Shown piece after piece: positions 31,738-40,274 of a stretch of 64,000 nucleotides of DNA. Position numbers and translations under genes: made by a program. The stretch comes from JBBSDP01 sp038240605 (lineage in GTDB: Bacteria; Planctomycetota; Phycisphaerae; Tepidisphaerales; Tepidisphaeraceae), in NCBI GenBank assembly GCA_038240605.1, contig JBBSDP010000007.1, positions 1 to 64,000 of the forward strand. Direction: 5' to 3'. Each line of letters opens with the position of its first letter. Position 1 is the first letter of the stretch. The notes below the pieces were generated by a model. That model saw nothing but the letters and a program-made list of their open reading frames with translations. It ran no database searches and was not told the DNA's origin.

Positions 31738-32667
31738 ATGGAACGATCACTCCGCAACCGCCTCACTTTCGGCCCCATCATGCTGGCCGGGCTATTCGTC
31801 CTGCTTTGGCTCGACTGGAAAATTGAGCAATGGACGGCGCCGCTCATGCGACAGCTTTATCCCCACGATCCCAACGGCATCGCCGGTGCAGGGCTGCTCG
31901 TGCTGCTCCTGATCATCCTCCCCCTGGCGGTCACCGAGCTGACGGTGCTGTTCACGGCCGAGCGCGTCCGGCCCTACCGCTTCATCGCCACCGCCGGCTC
32001 CGGGGCCCTGGTCATCCACGCCTTCCTGACTCAACGCGGTGGGTTCCGCCTCGTGGCGGCGTCAACGCTCGCGTTCATCGTCGTCTTCGTCATGCTCCTC
32101 GCCGCCTTGCGACGGGCCTGGTCCCGGCAGAGCGAGAAGGCGATCGTGCGCATGGCCGGCACCGTCCTCGCCACGCTCTACCTCGGGGGGCTCGGATGGT
32201 TCCTGATGGCGATCCGGGTGAAACGCTCCGAGCATGGCGGGTTCCACGGCAGCACGATGGTCGTGCTGATGATCCTGCTGGTCGTGAAATTCACGGACAT
32301 TGGCGCCTTCTTTGGCGGCAAGGCGATCGGACGGCACAAGCTCATCCCCTGGCTGAGCCCCGGTAAGACCTGGGAAGGCCTCGTCTGCGGTGTATTGACG
32401 GCCGGCCTCGTCGGCATGGCCTGCGCGCCATTCGTGCCCGAAGTCCACCTCAGTCTTGTCCGCGGTTTCATCTTCGGGGTGCTCATGGGCGGGATCGGCC
32501 AACTCGGCGACCTGCTCGAAAGCCTGATGAAACGCGACGCCCAGGTGAAAGACAGCGGCCGGCTCATTCCGGGCTTCGGAGGCGTGCTCGACGTCATCGA
32601 CAGCCCCCTGCTCACCGCCCCGTTCGCCTATCTGCTGTTCAGCCTGTTTGCCACAATTCCGTCATAA
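31738..32667 (+). CDS. cdsA: phosphatidate cytidylyltransferase
   Basis: A 309-residue polytopic enzyme that makes CDP-diacylglycerol from phosphatidic acid and CTP, the branch point of phospholipid synthesis. About eight membrane helices are visible. The family signature is at the C terminus: KFTDIGAFFGGKAIGRHKLIPWLSPGKTWEG, then SLMKRDAQVKDSGRLIPGFGGVLDVIDS. In the usual signature the last part is PGHGGxLDRxDS; here His is Phe and Arg is Val, a departure from consensus. The ATG at 31738 was chosen because the upstream extension is Arg-rich. It leads into the phoH cluster, 161 bases away. Confidence 0.88.
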   Translation: MERSLRNRLTFGPIMLAGLFVLLWLDWKIEQWTAPLMRQLYPHDPNGIAGAGLLVLLLIILPLAVTELTVLFTAERVRPYRFIATAGSGALVIHAFLTQRGGFRLVAASTLAFIVVFVMLLAALRRAWSRQSEKAIVRMAGTVLATLYLGGLGWFLMAIRVKRSEHGGFHGSTMVVLMILLVVKFTDIGAFFGGKAIGRHKLIPWLSPGKTWEGLVCGVLTAGLVGMACAPFVPEVHLSLVRGFIFGVLMGGIGQLGDLLESLMKRDAQVKDSGRLIPGFGGVLDVIDSPLLTAPFAYLLFSLFATIPS

Positions 32668-32828
32668 ACGATTCAAATTCAATGACTTGCTGAAAATCAC
32701 CTCGTCTTCACTGCCTAATCTCCTGTTATTGGACAGAACGCGACTCGACAATCTGGCACGGGATGGTGAAAATAGCGTTCTGGAATTGAGGGAACCCTCC
32801 CAACCGTCAGAAACCGTCCGACGTTCTC

Positions 32829-33806
32829 GTGGACCTCAACATTACGCTCGAACAACCGGACAAGAAGCTCGCCCTATTCGGGTCGGCGGATCGATATTTA
32901 CGCATGATCCGAGATACGTTCGGCGTCCAGGTGACCAGCCGCGCCGACGAGATCCGAATCTCTGGCGAACGCGAGCAGGTCGGGAAGGCGGCTGCCGTCC
33001 TCGATCAGATGCAGCGGAAGCTGCGGCGGCAGGATTGGCTGAGCGTCGAAGACGTCGGACAGGCAATCGGACGAGCCGTTGATGAGAAACGCGAGCGATC
33101 GGCTGATGAAATCGACGTTTATGCCAAAGGCCACGCCATTCGGCCCAAGACCGATGGCCAAAGGCGATACATCGAGGCCATCGTTCGCCACGACCTCACG
33201 TTCTGCACCGGCCCGGCGGGAACCGGCAAGACGTACCTGGCGGTCGCCGCGGCCGCCAGCATGCTCAAACACGGGCAGGCGCGACGCCTCGTCCTGGCCC
33301 GACCCGCGGTGGAGGCGGGCGAGCGACTCGGGTTTCTGCCCGGCGACCTTCAGGCAAAGGTGAACCCGTACCTGCGTCCCCTGTTCGATGCACTGCACGA
33401 CATGATGGATTTCGAACAGGTGAAGCGATTCATGGTCAACGACGTGATCGAGGTGATTCCCCTCGCGTTCATGCGCGGCCGAACGCTCAACGAGAGCGTC
33501 ATCATCCTCGACGAAGCCCAGAACACGACCGCCGCACAGATGCTCATGTTCCTCACCCGGCTTGGCCACGATTCGAAGATGATCGTCACCGGCGACGTCA
33601 GCCAGGTGGATCTTCCGGAGCACACGCGCAGCGGACTGGTCGATGCCATGGACAAACTCCGCGGAATCAACGGGATCGCGATGGTCGGCCTGGAAAAGAC
33701 CGACATCGTCCGCCATCGCCTCGTCCAGAACATCGTGAATGCGTACGAACAAGATACCGGCAGCGGACCGGCGGCAAACAACAGAACTCCATCGAGCGGC
33801 AACTGA
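32829..33806 (+). CDS. phoH: PhoH-like ATPase (YbeZ)
   Basis: A 325-residue cytoplasmic P-loop protein. An N-terminal KH-like region (about residues 1-65) precedes the PhoH domain with Walker A GPAGTGKT (128-135), ARPAVEAGERLGFLPGDLQ and Walker B SVIILDEAQN followed by GDVSQVDLP. PhoH/YbeZ proteins are predicted ATP-dependent RNA helicase partners of YbeY in rRNA processing. Start is GTG; no better ATG lies upstream, and the KH-like segment begins immediately. It is first in a tight run: 15 bases to the HD-domain gene, then ybeY and the CorC-like gene. Confidence 0.93.
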   Translation: MDLNITLEQPDKKLALFGSADRYLRMIRDTFGVQVTSRADEIRISGEREQVGKAAAVLDQMQRKLRRQDWLSVEDVGQAIGRAVDEKRERSADEIDVYAKGHAIRPKTDGQRRYIEAIVRHDLTFCTGPAGTGKTYLAVAAAASMLKHGQARRLVLARPAVEAGERLGFLPGDLQAKVNPYLRPLFDALHDMMDFEQVKRFMVNDVIEVIPLAFMRGRTLNESVIILDEAQNTTAAQMLMFLTRLGHDSKMIVTGDVSQVDLPEHTRSGLVDAMDKLRGINGIAMVGLEKTDIVRHRLVQNIVNAYEQDTGSGPAANNRTPSSGN

Positions 33807-33821
33807 CGATTTGTGACACCT

Positions 33822-36119
33822 ATGCTTAGCAACAAGAGTCGTTCGCGCCGTTCGGAGATTCGCAAGAATCGCCCCGAGCCACGCCGCGCGAGCTGGCAAC
33901 AGATGAGGCAGGACGGGACGGCCAATGCCATCGGCATCGCCGTCGTCTTCTGCATCCTCATCGCCTCGATCCTCATGCTCCGTCAGGACGTGATGCCCTA
34001 TCGGCCCGGGCAGTGGATCTCCCACGACATCGTCAGCCGTGTCGCGTTCACCTATTCCGACAAGGACCTGCTCAACCAGCGCAAGCGCGAGCGCCGCGAG
34101 ATGGAGCCGCGCATCTACAAGCCGGCCGGCGATCTGTGGAGCGACGTCGAGAAAGCCCTGGTTGACCTCCCCGACCGACTCCCCGCCAGCCCCACCGCCG
34201 AGCTGCCCGAGGACCTGCGCAAGATCTTCGACAGCGGCGCCGTCACGGCGATCCGCCGTTATCTCTCCCTCGAAGGGCGCGAGGCGTTCAACAAGCGGAT
34301 TACCGCCTTCGTTGACGCGTTGCGCGACTCGCACGTGGGCGTCAGCGGGCAGATCCCGATCTGCGTGCTGAACAAGGCCGATCGAAAAGATGACCTCCGC
34401 GCCCACCGCCAGGTTCGCATCGAAGGGGGCGCCATCCTCGATCCCGGCCGGACCTATTACCCCGAGAGCGAGGACCTGCGCACCATCGTCCACGATGCCG
34501 CCAAGACACACCTCGTCCTCACCCTTCAGCCGCAATTGACCGCCTACACGATGGCAATGATGCGCCCCAGCCACGAGCTGGACGCGATCGCGACGGCGCA
34601 GGCGCAGGACCTGGTGGCCGACGGCGTCACCGAGCGCGATGCACTCAAATATTTTCCGGTCGATACGCCGCTGGTCTACAAGAACACCCACCGGGCCCTC
34701 AGCCAGCAGGACTGGGATCTCCTCCGCGCCGAGCATAAGGAATACGTCTCCAGCCTTCGCGATGCCCGGTGGGAATCGCGCCTCGGCATCGTCTGCATCG
34801 CATTCATCGTGACCTTCGTGCTCAGCCTCTACCTCGCTCGCTTCCAGCCGCGGGTCCTCAAGAACCACGCCCGCGCCTGGGCGATCGCCGCCCTGCTGAT
34901 TTCGATGCTCCTGCTCGATCAGGTGGCGGCGATCAGCAACGTGCCGCTGTTCCTCTTCGGCACCGCGCCGACGCTGCTGGTCGCGATGATCCTCACGATT
35001 GCCTACGACCAGCGCACCGCGATCGGCATCTCCACGATGCACGCGGTCCTCGCCACCGTCGCCCTCAACCAGGGGATCGCGTTTTTCATCATTGTCTGGG
35101 TCGGCGCCTTGACGACCTGCTTTCTCCTGGAAGAGATCCGCACGCGCAGCAAGCTGATCGAAGTCGGCGGCGCCGCGGCCCTGGCCATGGCGGTGGCCAC
35201 CACGGCCGAAGGCCTGCTCGCCTTCGATCCCTGGCCGTTCGTCTTTCAGAACTGCCTCTACGCCGGTGCGGCGGGGCTCATCGTCGGGTTCGTCGTACTG
35301 GGGATCCTTCCGTTCGTCGAGAAGGCGTTCCGCATCACGACCAGCATGACGCTGCTGGAACTGGCCGACGCCAGCCAGCCGCTGCTCCGAAGGCTTGCAG
35401 TCGATGCGCCGGGCACCTACAACCACAGCCTTCAGGTCGCGACGATCTCGGAGGCGGCTGCCGAGGCGATCGGCGCCGATTCGCTCCTCTGCCGCGTCGC
35501 CGCCTACTACCACGACATCGGTAAGATCAACAAGGCCGAGTACTTCATCGAGAACCAGGCGGGCGGCGAGAACCGCCACATGAACCTGACGCCCAGCGTA
35601 TCGCTCCTGGTGATCATCGGACACGTGAAGGACGGCGTCGAAATGGCCCGCGAGTACAACCTTCCCGCCAGCATCCTTCCGTTCATCCAGCAACATCACG
35701 GCACCACGCTGGTCGAATACTTCTTCCACCAGGCCTGCACCCAGCAGGAGAAGCGCCAGCCGGACCAGCCCGCCATCAGTGAGACGCAGTACCGCTACCC
35801 CGGCCCCAAGCCCAAGTCGCGCGAGGTCGCGGTGGTGATGCTCGCCGACGCCGTCGAGAGCGCCTGCCGCGCCATGGCCGAGCCGACCGGAAGCCGGGTC
35901 GAGGGCCTTGTGCACGAGCTGGCCATGAAGCGCCTGCTCGACGGGCAGTTCGACGAGTGCGACCTGACCATGCGCGAGCTGGAGCTGATGGAACGCTCGA
36001 TGATCAAGACGATCCTGGGGATCTATCACGGCCGCATCGCCTATCCGACGATGGCCGCCCCTTCCGCGCCCGCTTCGACTGCGCCCCATGCGCCGGTCTC
36101 CGCCGTGCGAAGCGCATAA
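33822..36119 (+). CDS. 7TM-HD family membrane phosphodiesterase (PgpH-like)
   Basis: A 765-residue membrane protein with the full 7TMR-HD layout: one N-terminal helix (about residues 35-52), an extracytoplasmic HDED domain of about 270 residues, a cluster of seven helices (about 320-490), and a cytoplasmic HD domain with YYHDIGKINKAEYFIENQ. Proteins of this family (PgpH in Listeria) degrade cyclic di-AMP. Whether that is the substrate here is an inference. Conserved landmarks are TYNHSLQVATISEAAAEAIGAD and IQQHHGTTLVEYFFHQA. An alternative GTG start lies nine bases upstream. It overlaps ybeY by one base, matching the conserved phoH-HD-ybeY order. Confidence 0.92.
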   Translation: MLSNKSRSRRSEIRKNRPEPRRASWQQMRQDGTANAIGIAVVFCILIASILMLRQDVMPYRPGQWISHDIVSRVAFTYSDKDLLNQRKRERREMEPRIYKPAGDLWSDVEKALVDLPDRLPASPTAELPEDLRKIFDSGAVTAIRRYLSLEGREAFNKRITAFVDALRDSHVGVSGQIPICVLNKADRKDDLRAHRQVRIEGGAILDPGRTYYPESEDLRTIVHDAAKTHLVLTLQPQLTAYTMAMMRPSHELDAIATAQAQDLVADGVTERDALKYFPVDTPLVYKNTHRALSQQDWDLLRAEHKEYVSSLRDARWESRLGIVCIAFIVTFVLSLYLARFQPRVLKNHARAWAIAALLISMLLLDQVAAISNVPLFLFGTAPTLLVAMILTIAYDQRTAIGISTMHAVLATVALNQGIAFFIIVWVGALTTCFLLEEIRTRSKLIEVGGAAALAMAVATTAEGLLAFDPWPFVFQNCLYAGAAGLIVGFVVLGILPFVEKAFRITTSMTLLELADASQPLLRRLAVDAPGTYNHSLQVATISEAAAEAIGADSLLCRVAAYYHDIGKINKAEYFIENQAGGENRHMNLTPSVSLLVIIGHVKDGVEMAREYNLPASILPFIQQHHGTTLVEYFFHQACTQQEKRQPDQPAISETQYRYPGPKPKSREVAVVMLADAVESACRAMAEPTGSRVEGLVHELAMKRLLDGQFDECDLTMRELELMERSMIKTILGIYHGRIAYPTMAAPSAPASTAPHAPVSAVRSA

Positions 36120-36676
36120 TGCATTCTGCTCAAGATATTGCCGGCGTGGGCAAGTCATTGCAACTCCAGGTCTCCGCCGCAGTGGGCAAGGCTTACGTCC
36201 CCTTCCTGCGTAGAAACCTGCGGCGCGCTCATGGCGTGTTGCGGCCGCCGCTGCGGGAACTTTCCGTCGCGCTGGTGGGTGATCGATCAATGTCTGACCT
36301 GCACGAACGTTTCCTGGGGATCGCCAAACCGACTGACGTCCTGACCTTTCCGCTCGAGATTGATGGCCGCGGCCGTCCCACCGCCGGCGAGGTAATCGTC
36401 TGCGTTCCCGAGGGCCGGCGGGAGGCCCGCACCCGCCATGGCGACCTGAGCCATGAGTTGCTGCTCTATGCCCTTCATGGCATGTTGCACCTGGCCGGGT
36501 TCGACGATAAAACCGACCGGGGGTACCGCCGGATGCATCGCGTGGAAGACGAGATTCTCACCGCCCTTGGCCTCGGCTCGGTCTTTGCCGCCCCGCGTCC
36601 TTCCCGCACCACCGCCGCTCAAGCTGATCGCCCTACCCGCGCGGATACCCGCCGGCGGAGCCGCGGAGCACGTTGA
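36119..36676 (+). CDS. ybeY: rRNA maturation endoribonuclease YbeY
   Basis: A 185-residue YbeY (UPF0054), a metal-dependent RNase involved in 16S rRNA 3' processing and ribosome quality control. The signature is SHELLLYALHGMLHLAGFDDKTDRGYRRMHRVEDEIL. Two zinc-ligand His are present (His120, His124), but the third, usually His in G(Y/F)DH, is Asp130. Upstream SDLHERFLGIAKPTDVLTFPLE matches the family. The start ATG overlaps the preceding stop (TAATG), and the stop overlaps the next start (TGATG), so expression is coupled across three genes. The Arg/Ala-rich C-terminal tail of about 30 residues is extra. Confidence 0.93.
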   Translation: MHSAQDIAGVGKSLQLQVSAAVGKAYVPFLRRNLRRAHGVLRPPLRELSVALVGDRSMSDLHERFLGIAKPTDVLTFPLEIDGRGRPTAGEVIVCVPEGRREARTRHGDLSHELLLYALHGMLHLAGFDDKTDRGYRRMHRVEDEILTALGLGSVFAAPRPSRTTAAQADRPTRADTRRRSRGAR

Positions 36677-37962
36677 TGTCATTCACTCTGCTGGTCCTCA
36701 CCGTGGCGGTGGGCGCGATCCTGTCGCTCCTGTTTTCCACCCTCACCTACTCGTTGCGAGACCTCTCGCGCGTTCGCCTCGCCGAACAGCTCGAGCGCCT
36801 CGGCCACCCCGAATGGCTCGAGCCAACGATGGAACGCCACAACGACCTGATCTTCGTCACCGCGATCGGCCGCCTCATTTCCAACACCCTCGTCCTGCTC
36901 CTGGTCATCGACGCCCTCTACCGCGTCGCCCGCAACGGCCCCCTGGCCTTCTGGCTGGCGGCGGCGCTGGGCCTCTTCATCACCTTCTTCAGTTCCGTCG
37001 CCCTGCCGCACGCCCTGGCCGATAGCGCCGGGCCAACCGTCATCGCCATCTTCGTCCGCCCGCTTCACGCCTTGCGCACCCTCCTCTCCCCGGTCACGCG
37101 CCTGATGGACTTAATCCAACGGCTGGTGCGAAACGCCGTCGGCGCCGATGAGGCCAGCGAGAGCGACCAGATCGATCAGGAGATCCTTTCGGTCGTCGAG
37201 GAAGGCGAGAAGGAAGGGATCGTCGATCAGGCGGAACGGGTCATGATCGAGTCCGTGATCGAGTTCAAAGACACGACGGCGGGCGAGATTATGACGCCCC
37301 GCGCCGACATCGTCGGGATCGAAGCCGGCGCCACGCTCGAGCAGGTCCGGCAGATCATCGAGCAGAGCGGACACTCGCGCCTTCCCGTCTACCAGGAATC
37401 CCTCGACCAGATCGTCGGCATCCTCTACGCACGCGACATGCTCCACCAGCTCGGCCAGCCGGCCGATCGCTTCAGCACCAAGGCAGTCATGCGCCCGGCC
37501 TTTTTCATCCCCGAGACCAAGCCGCTCCGCGATCTCCTGGTCGATTTCCGCCTCCAGAAGATTCACATCGCGATCGTCCTCGACGAGTACGGCGGTACCG
37601 CGGGCCTCATCACCATCGAAGACATCCTCGAGCAGCTCGTCGGCGACATCGCCGACGAGCATGAGCCCATCGAGCCGGCGATGTTCAAGCGCATCGACGA
37701 GCAGACGAGCGAAGCCGACGCTCGAATCGGCATTGACGAGCTGAACCGCCTGACGGGCCTGACCCTGCCCGAAGACGCCGGCTATGAAACGCTCGGCGGC
37801 TTCGTCACCACCGCCCTCGGCCGAATCCCCCAGGCCGGCACCACCATCGAACAAAACGGCGCCAAGTTCACCGTCCTCGACGCCGAACCCCAGAAGGTCA
37901 ACCGCCTCCGTATCGAACAGGTCCTCCAGGCCACCGCCGCAAGAGACGAGGGCAGCGATTGA
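36676..37962 (+). CDS. CNNM/CorC-type membrane protein with CBS domains
   Basis: A 428-residue member of the hemolysin C / CorC / CNNM group. The N-terminal DUF21 membrane domain (helices at about 4-24, 62-82, 92-120) is followed by a CBS pair (IMTPRADIVGIEAGATLEQVRQIIEQSGHSRLPVYQESLDQIVGILYARDML and AVMRPAFFIPETKPLRDLLVDFRLQKIHIAIVLDEYGGTAGLITIEDILEQLVGDI) and the C-terminal CorC_HlyC domain (FKRIDEQTSEADARIGIDELNRLTGLTLPEDAGYETLGGFV). Family members affect magnesium or cobalt efflux. The ATG overlaps the ybeY stop. It is the last gene of the cluster. Confidence 0.92.
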   Translation: MSFTLLVLTVAVGAILSLLFSTLTYSLRDLSRVRLAEQLERLGHPEWLEPTMERHNDLIFVTAIGRLISNTLVLLLVIDALYRVARNGPLAFWLAAALGLFITFFSSVALPHALADSAGPTVIAIFVRPLHALRTLLSPVTRLMDLIQRLVRNAVGADEASESDQIDQEILSVVEEGEKEGIVDQAERVMIESVIEFKDTTAGEIMTPRADIVGIEAGATLEQVRQIIEQSGHSRLPVYQESLDQIVGILYARDMLHQLGQPADRFSTKAVMRPAFFIPETKPLRDLLVDFRLQKIHIAIVLDEYGGTAGLITIEDILEQLVGDIADEHEPIEPAMFKRIDEQTSEADARIGIDELNRLTGLTLPEDAGYETLGGFVTTALGRIPQAGTTIEQNGAKFTVLDAEPQKVNRLRIEQVLQATAARDEGSD

Positions 37963-38056
37963 CTCCTCTTGCTCTCTCTCCCCTTTTTGAGAGTGGGCCG
38001 GGTGAGGCGGGGACCGCGGATCGAGACGTTTAGATCAGATCTGGGCACGATTAAGG

Positions 38057-38099
38057 TTTTCCGTAGCTTAAATTTGCTGGCGATATGTCTTTTCCGTAG
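38057..38099. repeat. direct repeat TTTTCCGTAG, 33 bp apart
   Basis: TTTTCCGTAG occurs at 38057-38066 and 38090-38099, about three helical turns apart, 31 bases before the GTG of the kinase fragment. It could be a regulator site or chance. Confidence 0.4.
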
Positions 38100-38129
38100 G
38101 ATCGAAAGTTGGGGTTTCAGGGGGCTGTC

Positions 38130-38288
38130 GTGTCGGGTGCAAACATCAACGGATCCGATCCCGGTCACTTCTTCGGCCAGCAAATCTGTGAGCGCGTGGG
38201 CGAAGGCGCACGCAGCGTCGTCTATTGCGTCCGCGACCGAGCCAGCGGCCCCATCGCCGCGATGAAGCACGTCGTCGTCCTAGAATGA
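38130..38288 (+). pseudogene. N-terminal fragment of a Ser/Thr protein kinase
   Basis: A GTG preceded by AGGGGG opens 52 codons: VSGANINGSDPGHFFGQQICERVGEGARSVVYCVRDRASGPIAAMKHVVVLE, then TGA. The pattern FGQQICERVGEGARSVVY...AAMKHV is the glycine-rich loop and VAIK-like Lys (Met-Lys-His) that begin a eukaryotic-type protein kinase domain, in the style of many planctomycete kinases. The rest of the catalytic domain (HRDLKPxN, DFG) is missing; after the stop the sequence encodes an unrelated membrane protein in the same frame. It is therefore a truncated remnant. Confidence 0.7.
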
Positions 38289-38309
38289 CCCCGATGGACG
38301 GAAGTTTAT

Positions 38310-38672
38310 CTGCGACCGGCGATCTGGAAGCTTTGCATCTTTGCTTTGGCGCCGGGCGCCCTGGCTGGATTCATCCTCTGCGCGATGAAGATCGTTGGAC
38401 GCTCGCCTGACGCCGGCATCACTGATCTCTTCAGCGGGGACCTGTCCGGAGCCGTCGTAACCAGTCTGCTTACGATCGTGATCTGCTTCGCCCTTTTTTA
38501 CCGGCTTTTCGATTTGTCTAACGATGCGCAAAGCTGGCAGTTTGTCCTGCTGGGCTGGGTTGTGCTGACGTTCATCGCGGGACTCGCGATTCACATGGCG
38601 GTGGACCCGCCCCCACGCACTGCGCCTTATGTTCCTCCTGCACAGCCGTCTCACTTTACCATTGGGAATTAG
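38310..38672 (+). CDS. small hypothetical membrane protein, three helices
   Basis: About 120 residues with three hydrophobic helices (IWKLCIFALAPGALAGFILCAMKIV, GAVVTSLLTIVICFALFYRLF, FVLLGWVVLTFIAGLAIHMAV) and a Pro-rich tail. The start is uncertain. No ATG precedes the first helix in frame; the open frame reaches back to the kinase-fragment stop. A CTG at 38310 with GGAAG upstream and a TTG at 38346 are possible, and an internal ATG at 38385 would lose helix one. No family is recognised. Confidence 0.5.
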   Translation: MRPAIWKLCIFALAPGALAGFILCAMKIVGRSPDAGITDLFSGDLSGAVVTSLLTIVICFALFYRLFDLSNDAQSWQFVLLGWVVLTFIAGLAIHMAVDPPPRTAPYVPPAQPSHFTIGN

Positions 38673-38736
38673 GCGTCGAATCCGAGGGATCGGCGACGGG
38701 GCGCCGTTGTGTTGCAGGCGGCGAGCCTGCGGCCGC

Positions 38737-39474
38737 TCAATGTTGTTTCTTGGGAGGAGCAATGGCCGTCGCACCGTTGTGCTGCTGATAGACGAGGCCA
38801 ATGATGGTGGGAACGAAGATCGCCAGGGGCAGGAGGAACGGCTTGAGGGCCATGCTCTCGGTGATGCGGGGAGCAAGGTCCTGGTACTTGTAAGTCAGCC
38901 CCAGGAGGCCGGTGATGAGCATCATCGCCCCCTGGAGACTCGTGTACATCATCACGCAGCCGCGGAACAGGATGAAGGTCAGCAAACCCAGGGAGATAAG
39001 TCCGATCAGCGCCCCCGCCCACTGGAAGCCAACCTCCAGTCCGCACATCCGCCAGAGCCCGGCGCCGATCAGCGCGCCGAAGAGGCCGCCCATAATCGCG
39101 ACGGCCCACTTCATCATGGGCCAGGTGATGGCGGCGGCGGCAACACCACCGACGATCGCCAGCGGCAGCTCGGAGTGAACGCCCTCGCCGAGCGTAGCGC
39201 CCACCGCCGCTCCGAGGACGGCGGCGTTCAGGACGATCAGCCCTTTGTAAATGTTGTATCCAAACAGCAGGTAAACGACGCCAAGCAGCACCAGCAGCGC
39301 CGCCAGACCCGGACCCATCTGCTGGCACATCGCAAGCAAGTCCGACTGGGCTGGCCAGTGATTCGGCAACTGAATGGCGTTGACCGCCTGCACGGCGTGC
39401 TCGTGCGCCAGGTGCGCAGCCTGCCCGGCGATCTGGGCGGCGGTCTCGTGCTGGTGAACGGTTGGGTCGGTCAC
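38737..39474 (-). CDS. membrane protein, possibly DUF4203/TMEM198-like
   Basis: A 245-residue protein with a His/Ala/Gln-rich tail of about 50 residues and six or seven helices of the Gly/Ala-rich kind (GPGLAALLVLLGVVYLLFGYNIYKGLIVLNAAVLGAAVGATLG; IVGGVAAAAITWPMMKWAVAIMGGLFGALIGAGLW; WAGALIGLISLGLLTFILF). LFGYNIYKGLIVLNAAVLGA resembles the DUF4203 (TM7S3/TMEM198) repeat. Start is GTG. It follows another Gly-rich membrane protein by 20 bases on the same strand, so they may form a complex. The function is unknown. Confidence 0.65.
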   Translation of the reverse strand: MTDPTVHQHETAAQIAGQAAHLAHEHAVQAVNAIQLPNHWPAQSDLLAMCQQMGPGLAALLVLLGVVYLLFGYNIYKGLIVLNAAVLGAAVGATLGEGVHSELPLAIVGGVAAAAITWPMMKWAVAIMGGLFGALIGAGLWRMCGLEVGFQWAGALIGLISLGLLTFILFRGCVMMYTSLQGAMMLITGLLGLTYKYQDLAPRITESMALKPFLLPLAIFVPTIIGLVYQQHNGATAIAPPKKQH

Positions 39475-39494
39475 GGGTTTCGCAAACCTATCGG

Positions 39495-40274
39495 TCAGGC
39501 GTTGGCCATTCGCGCGGGCGTCGTGGAATCCTCCAAGACATGTTCAGAACGCTTGCGTGCGGGCTTGGCCCCGGCGTCGGTCACGCGCGGGCTCTCGGGC
39601 ATCAATCGCCATTGCACCACAATGCCCAGTAGCACAAAGATCAGCAGGGCAGCGAGCTCAACCATTGGCGAAGGATGGACGCTCGTCAGCCAGGATGGAT
39701 TTTGATTTCCCGCTGCTACGACGCCCATCAATATGGTGAGTGTTGTTCCAATCAGGCTGTAGGTGAAGCAGCGGCTGAACTTTGGCCACAGGACGGACAT
39801 CAGCACGCCGGCCGTCGCCCCTACGGCACAGCCAAGTGGCAACTGCGGATGAAGGTTCGGCGGAAGGTGATGCCAGAGGTCCGTGAAGCTGGCGCCCAGC
39901 GCGCCGCGCCAGTGAAAGGCCGGCAAGACCGAGCCATCGCCAAGCTGGATCCACACGCCGACCCCGCACCAGGCTGACAGGAGCCCCGCCAGCCAAAGCC
40001 CGATCCAGGTGCGGTGCAGCAGGTATCCGCTGGTGCCCAGAAGGAGTGCGCCGGCGACGCCGGTCCCCATGCCGTCGATCTGCCAGCCCAGCCAGCCGGG
40101 TGCGCGCAGTCCAATGAATGTTCCGACCGCAACCGCCACCAGCGTGGTCATGTACCGGCTGAAGACCCCGCCCACCGCCCAGAGGGCTACGCCCGCGCCG
40201 ACCGCCGTGAGCGCGAGCTCCGGCGGGCAGCGATGGAGGCGTTCCGGGACGAGCGCGATCAGTTCCGGGACCAT
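39495..40274 (-). CDS. hypothetical membrane protein, upstream partner
   Basis: A 259-residue protein with about six helices (ALTAVGAGVALWAVGGVFSRYMTTLVAVAVGTFIGL; GVAGALLLGTSGYLLHRTWIGLWLAGLLSAW; GCAVGATAGVLMSVLWPKF; YSLIGTTLTILMGVVAAG; LAALLIFVLLGIVVQWRLM) and a charged C-terminal tail. The general style, with paired short Gly/Ala helices, is like that of its downstream neighbour, suggesting a related fold or complex. ATG at 40274 has GAGGA nine bases upstream and was chosen over a TTG further up. No family is recognised. Confidence 0.6.
   Translation of the reverse strand: MVPELIALVPERLHRCPPELALTAVGAGVALWAVGGVFSRYMTTLVAVAVGTFIGLRAPGWLGWQIDGMGTGVAGALLLGTSGYLLHRTWIGLWLAGLLSAWCGVGVWIQLGDGSVLPAFHWRGALGASFTDLWHHLPPNLHPQLPLGCAVGATAGVLMSVLWPKFSRCFTYSLIGTTLTILMGVVAAGNQNPSWLTSVHPSPMVELAALLIFVLLGIVVQWRLMPESPRVTDAGAKPARKRSEHVLEDSTTPARMANA

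Noticed and set aside
32898..36290. 1130-codon minus-strand frame under phoH, the HD protein and ybeY
   Set aside because: Very long but antisense to three well-recognised genes; typical of high-GC DNA, with no domain of its own.
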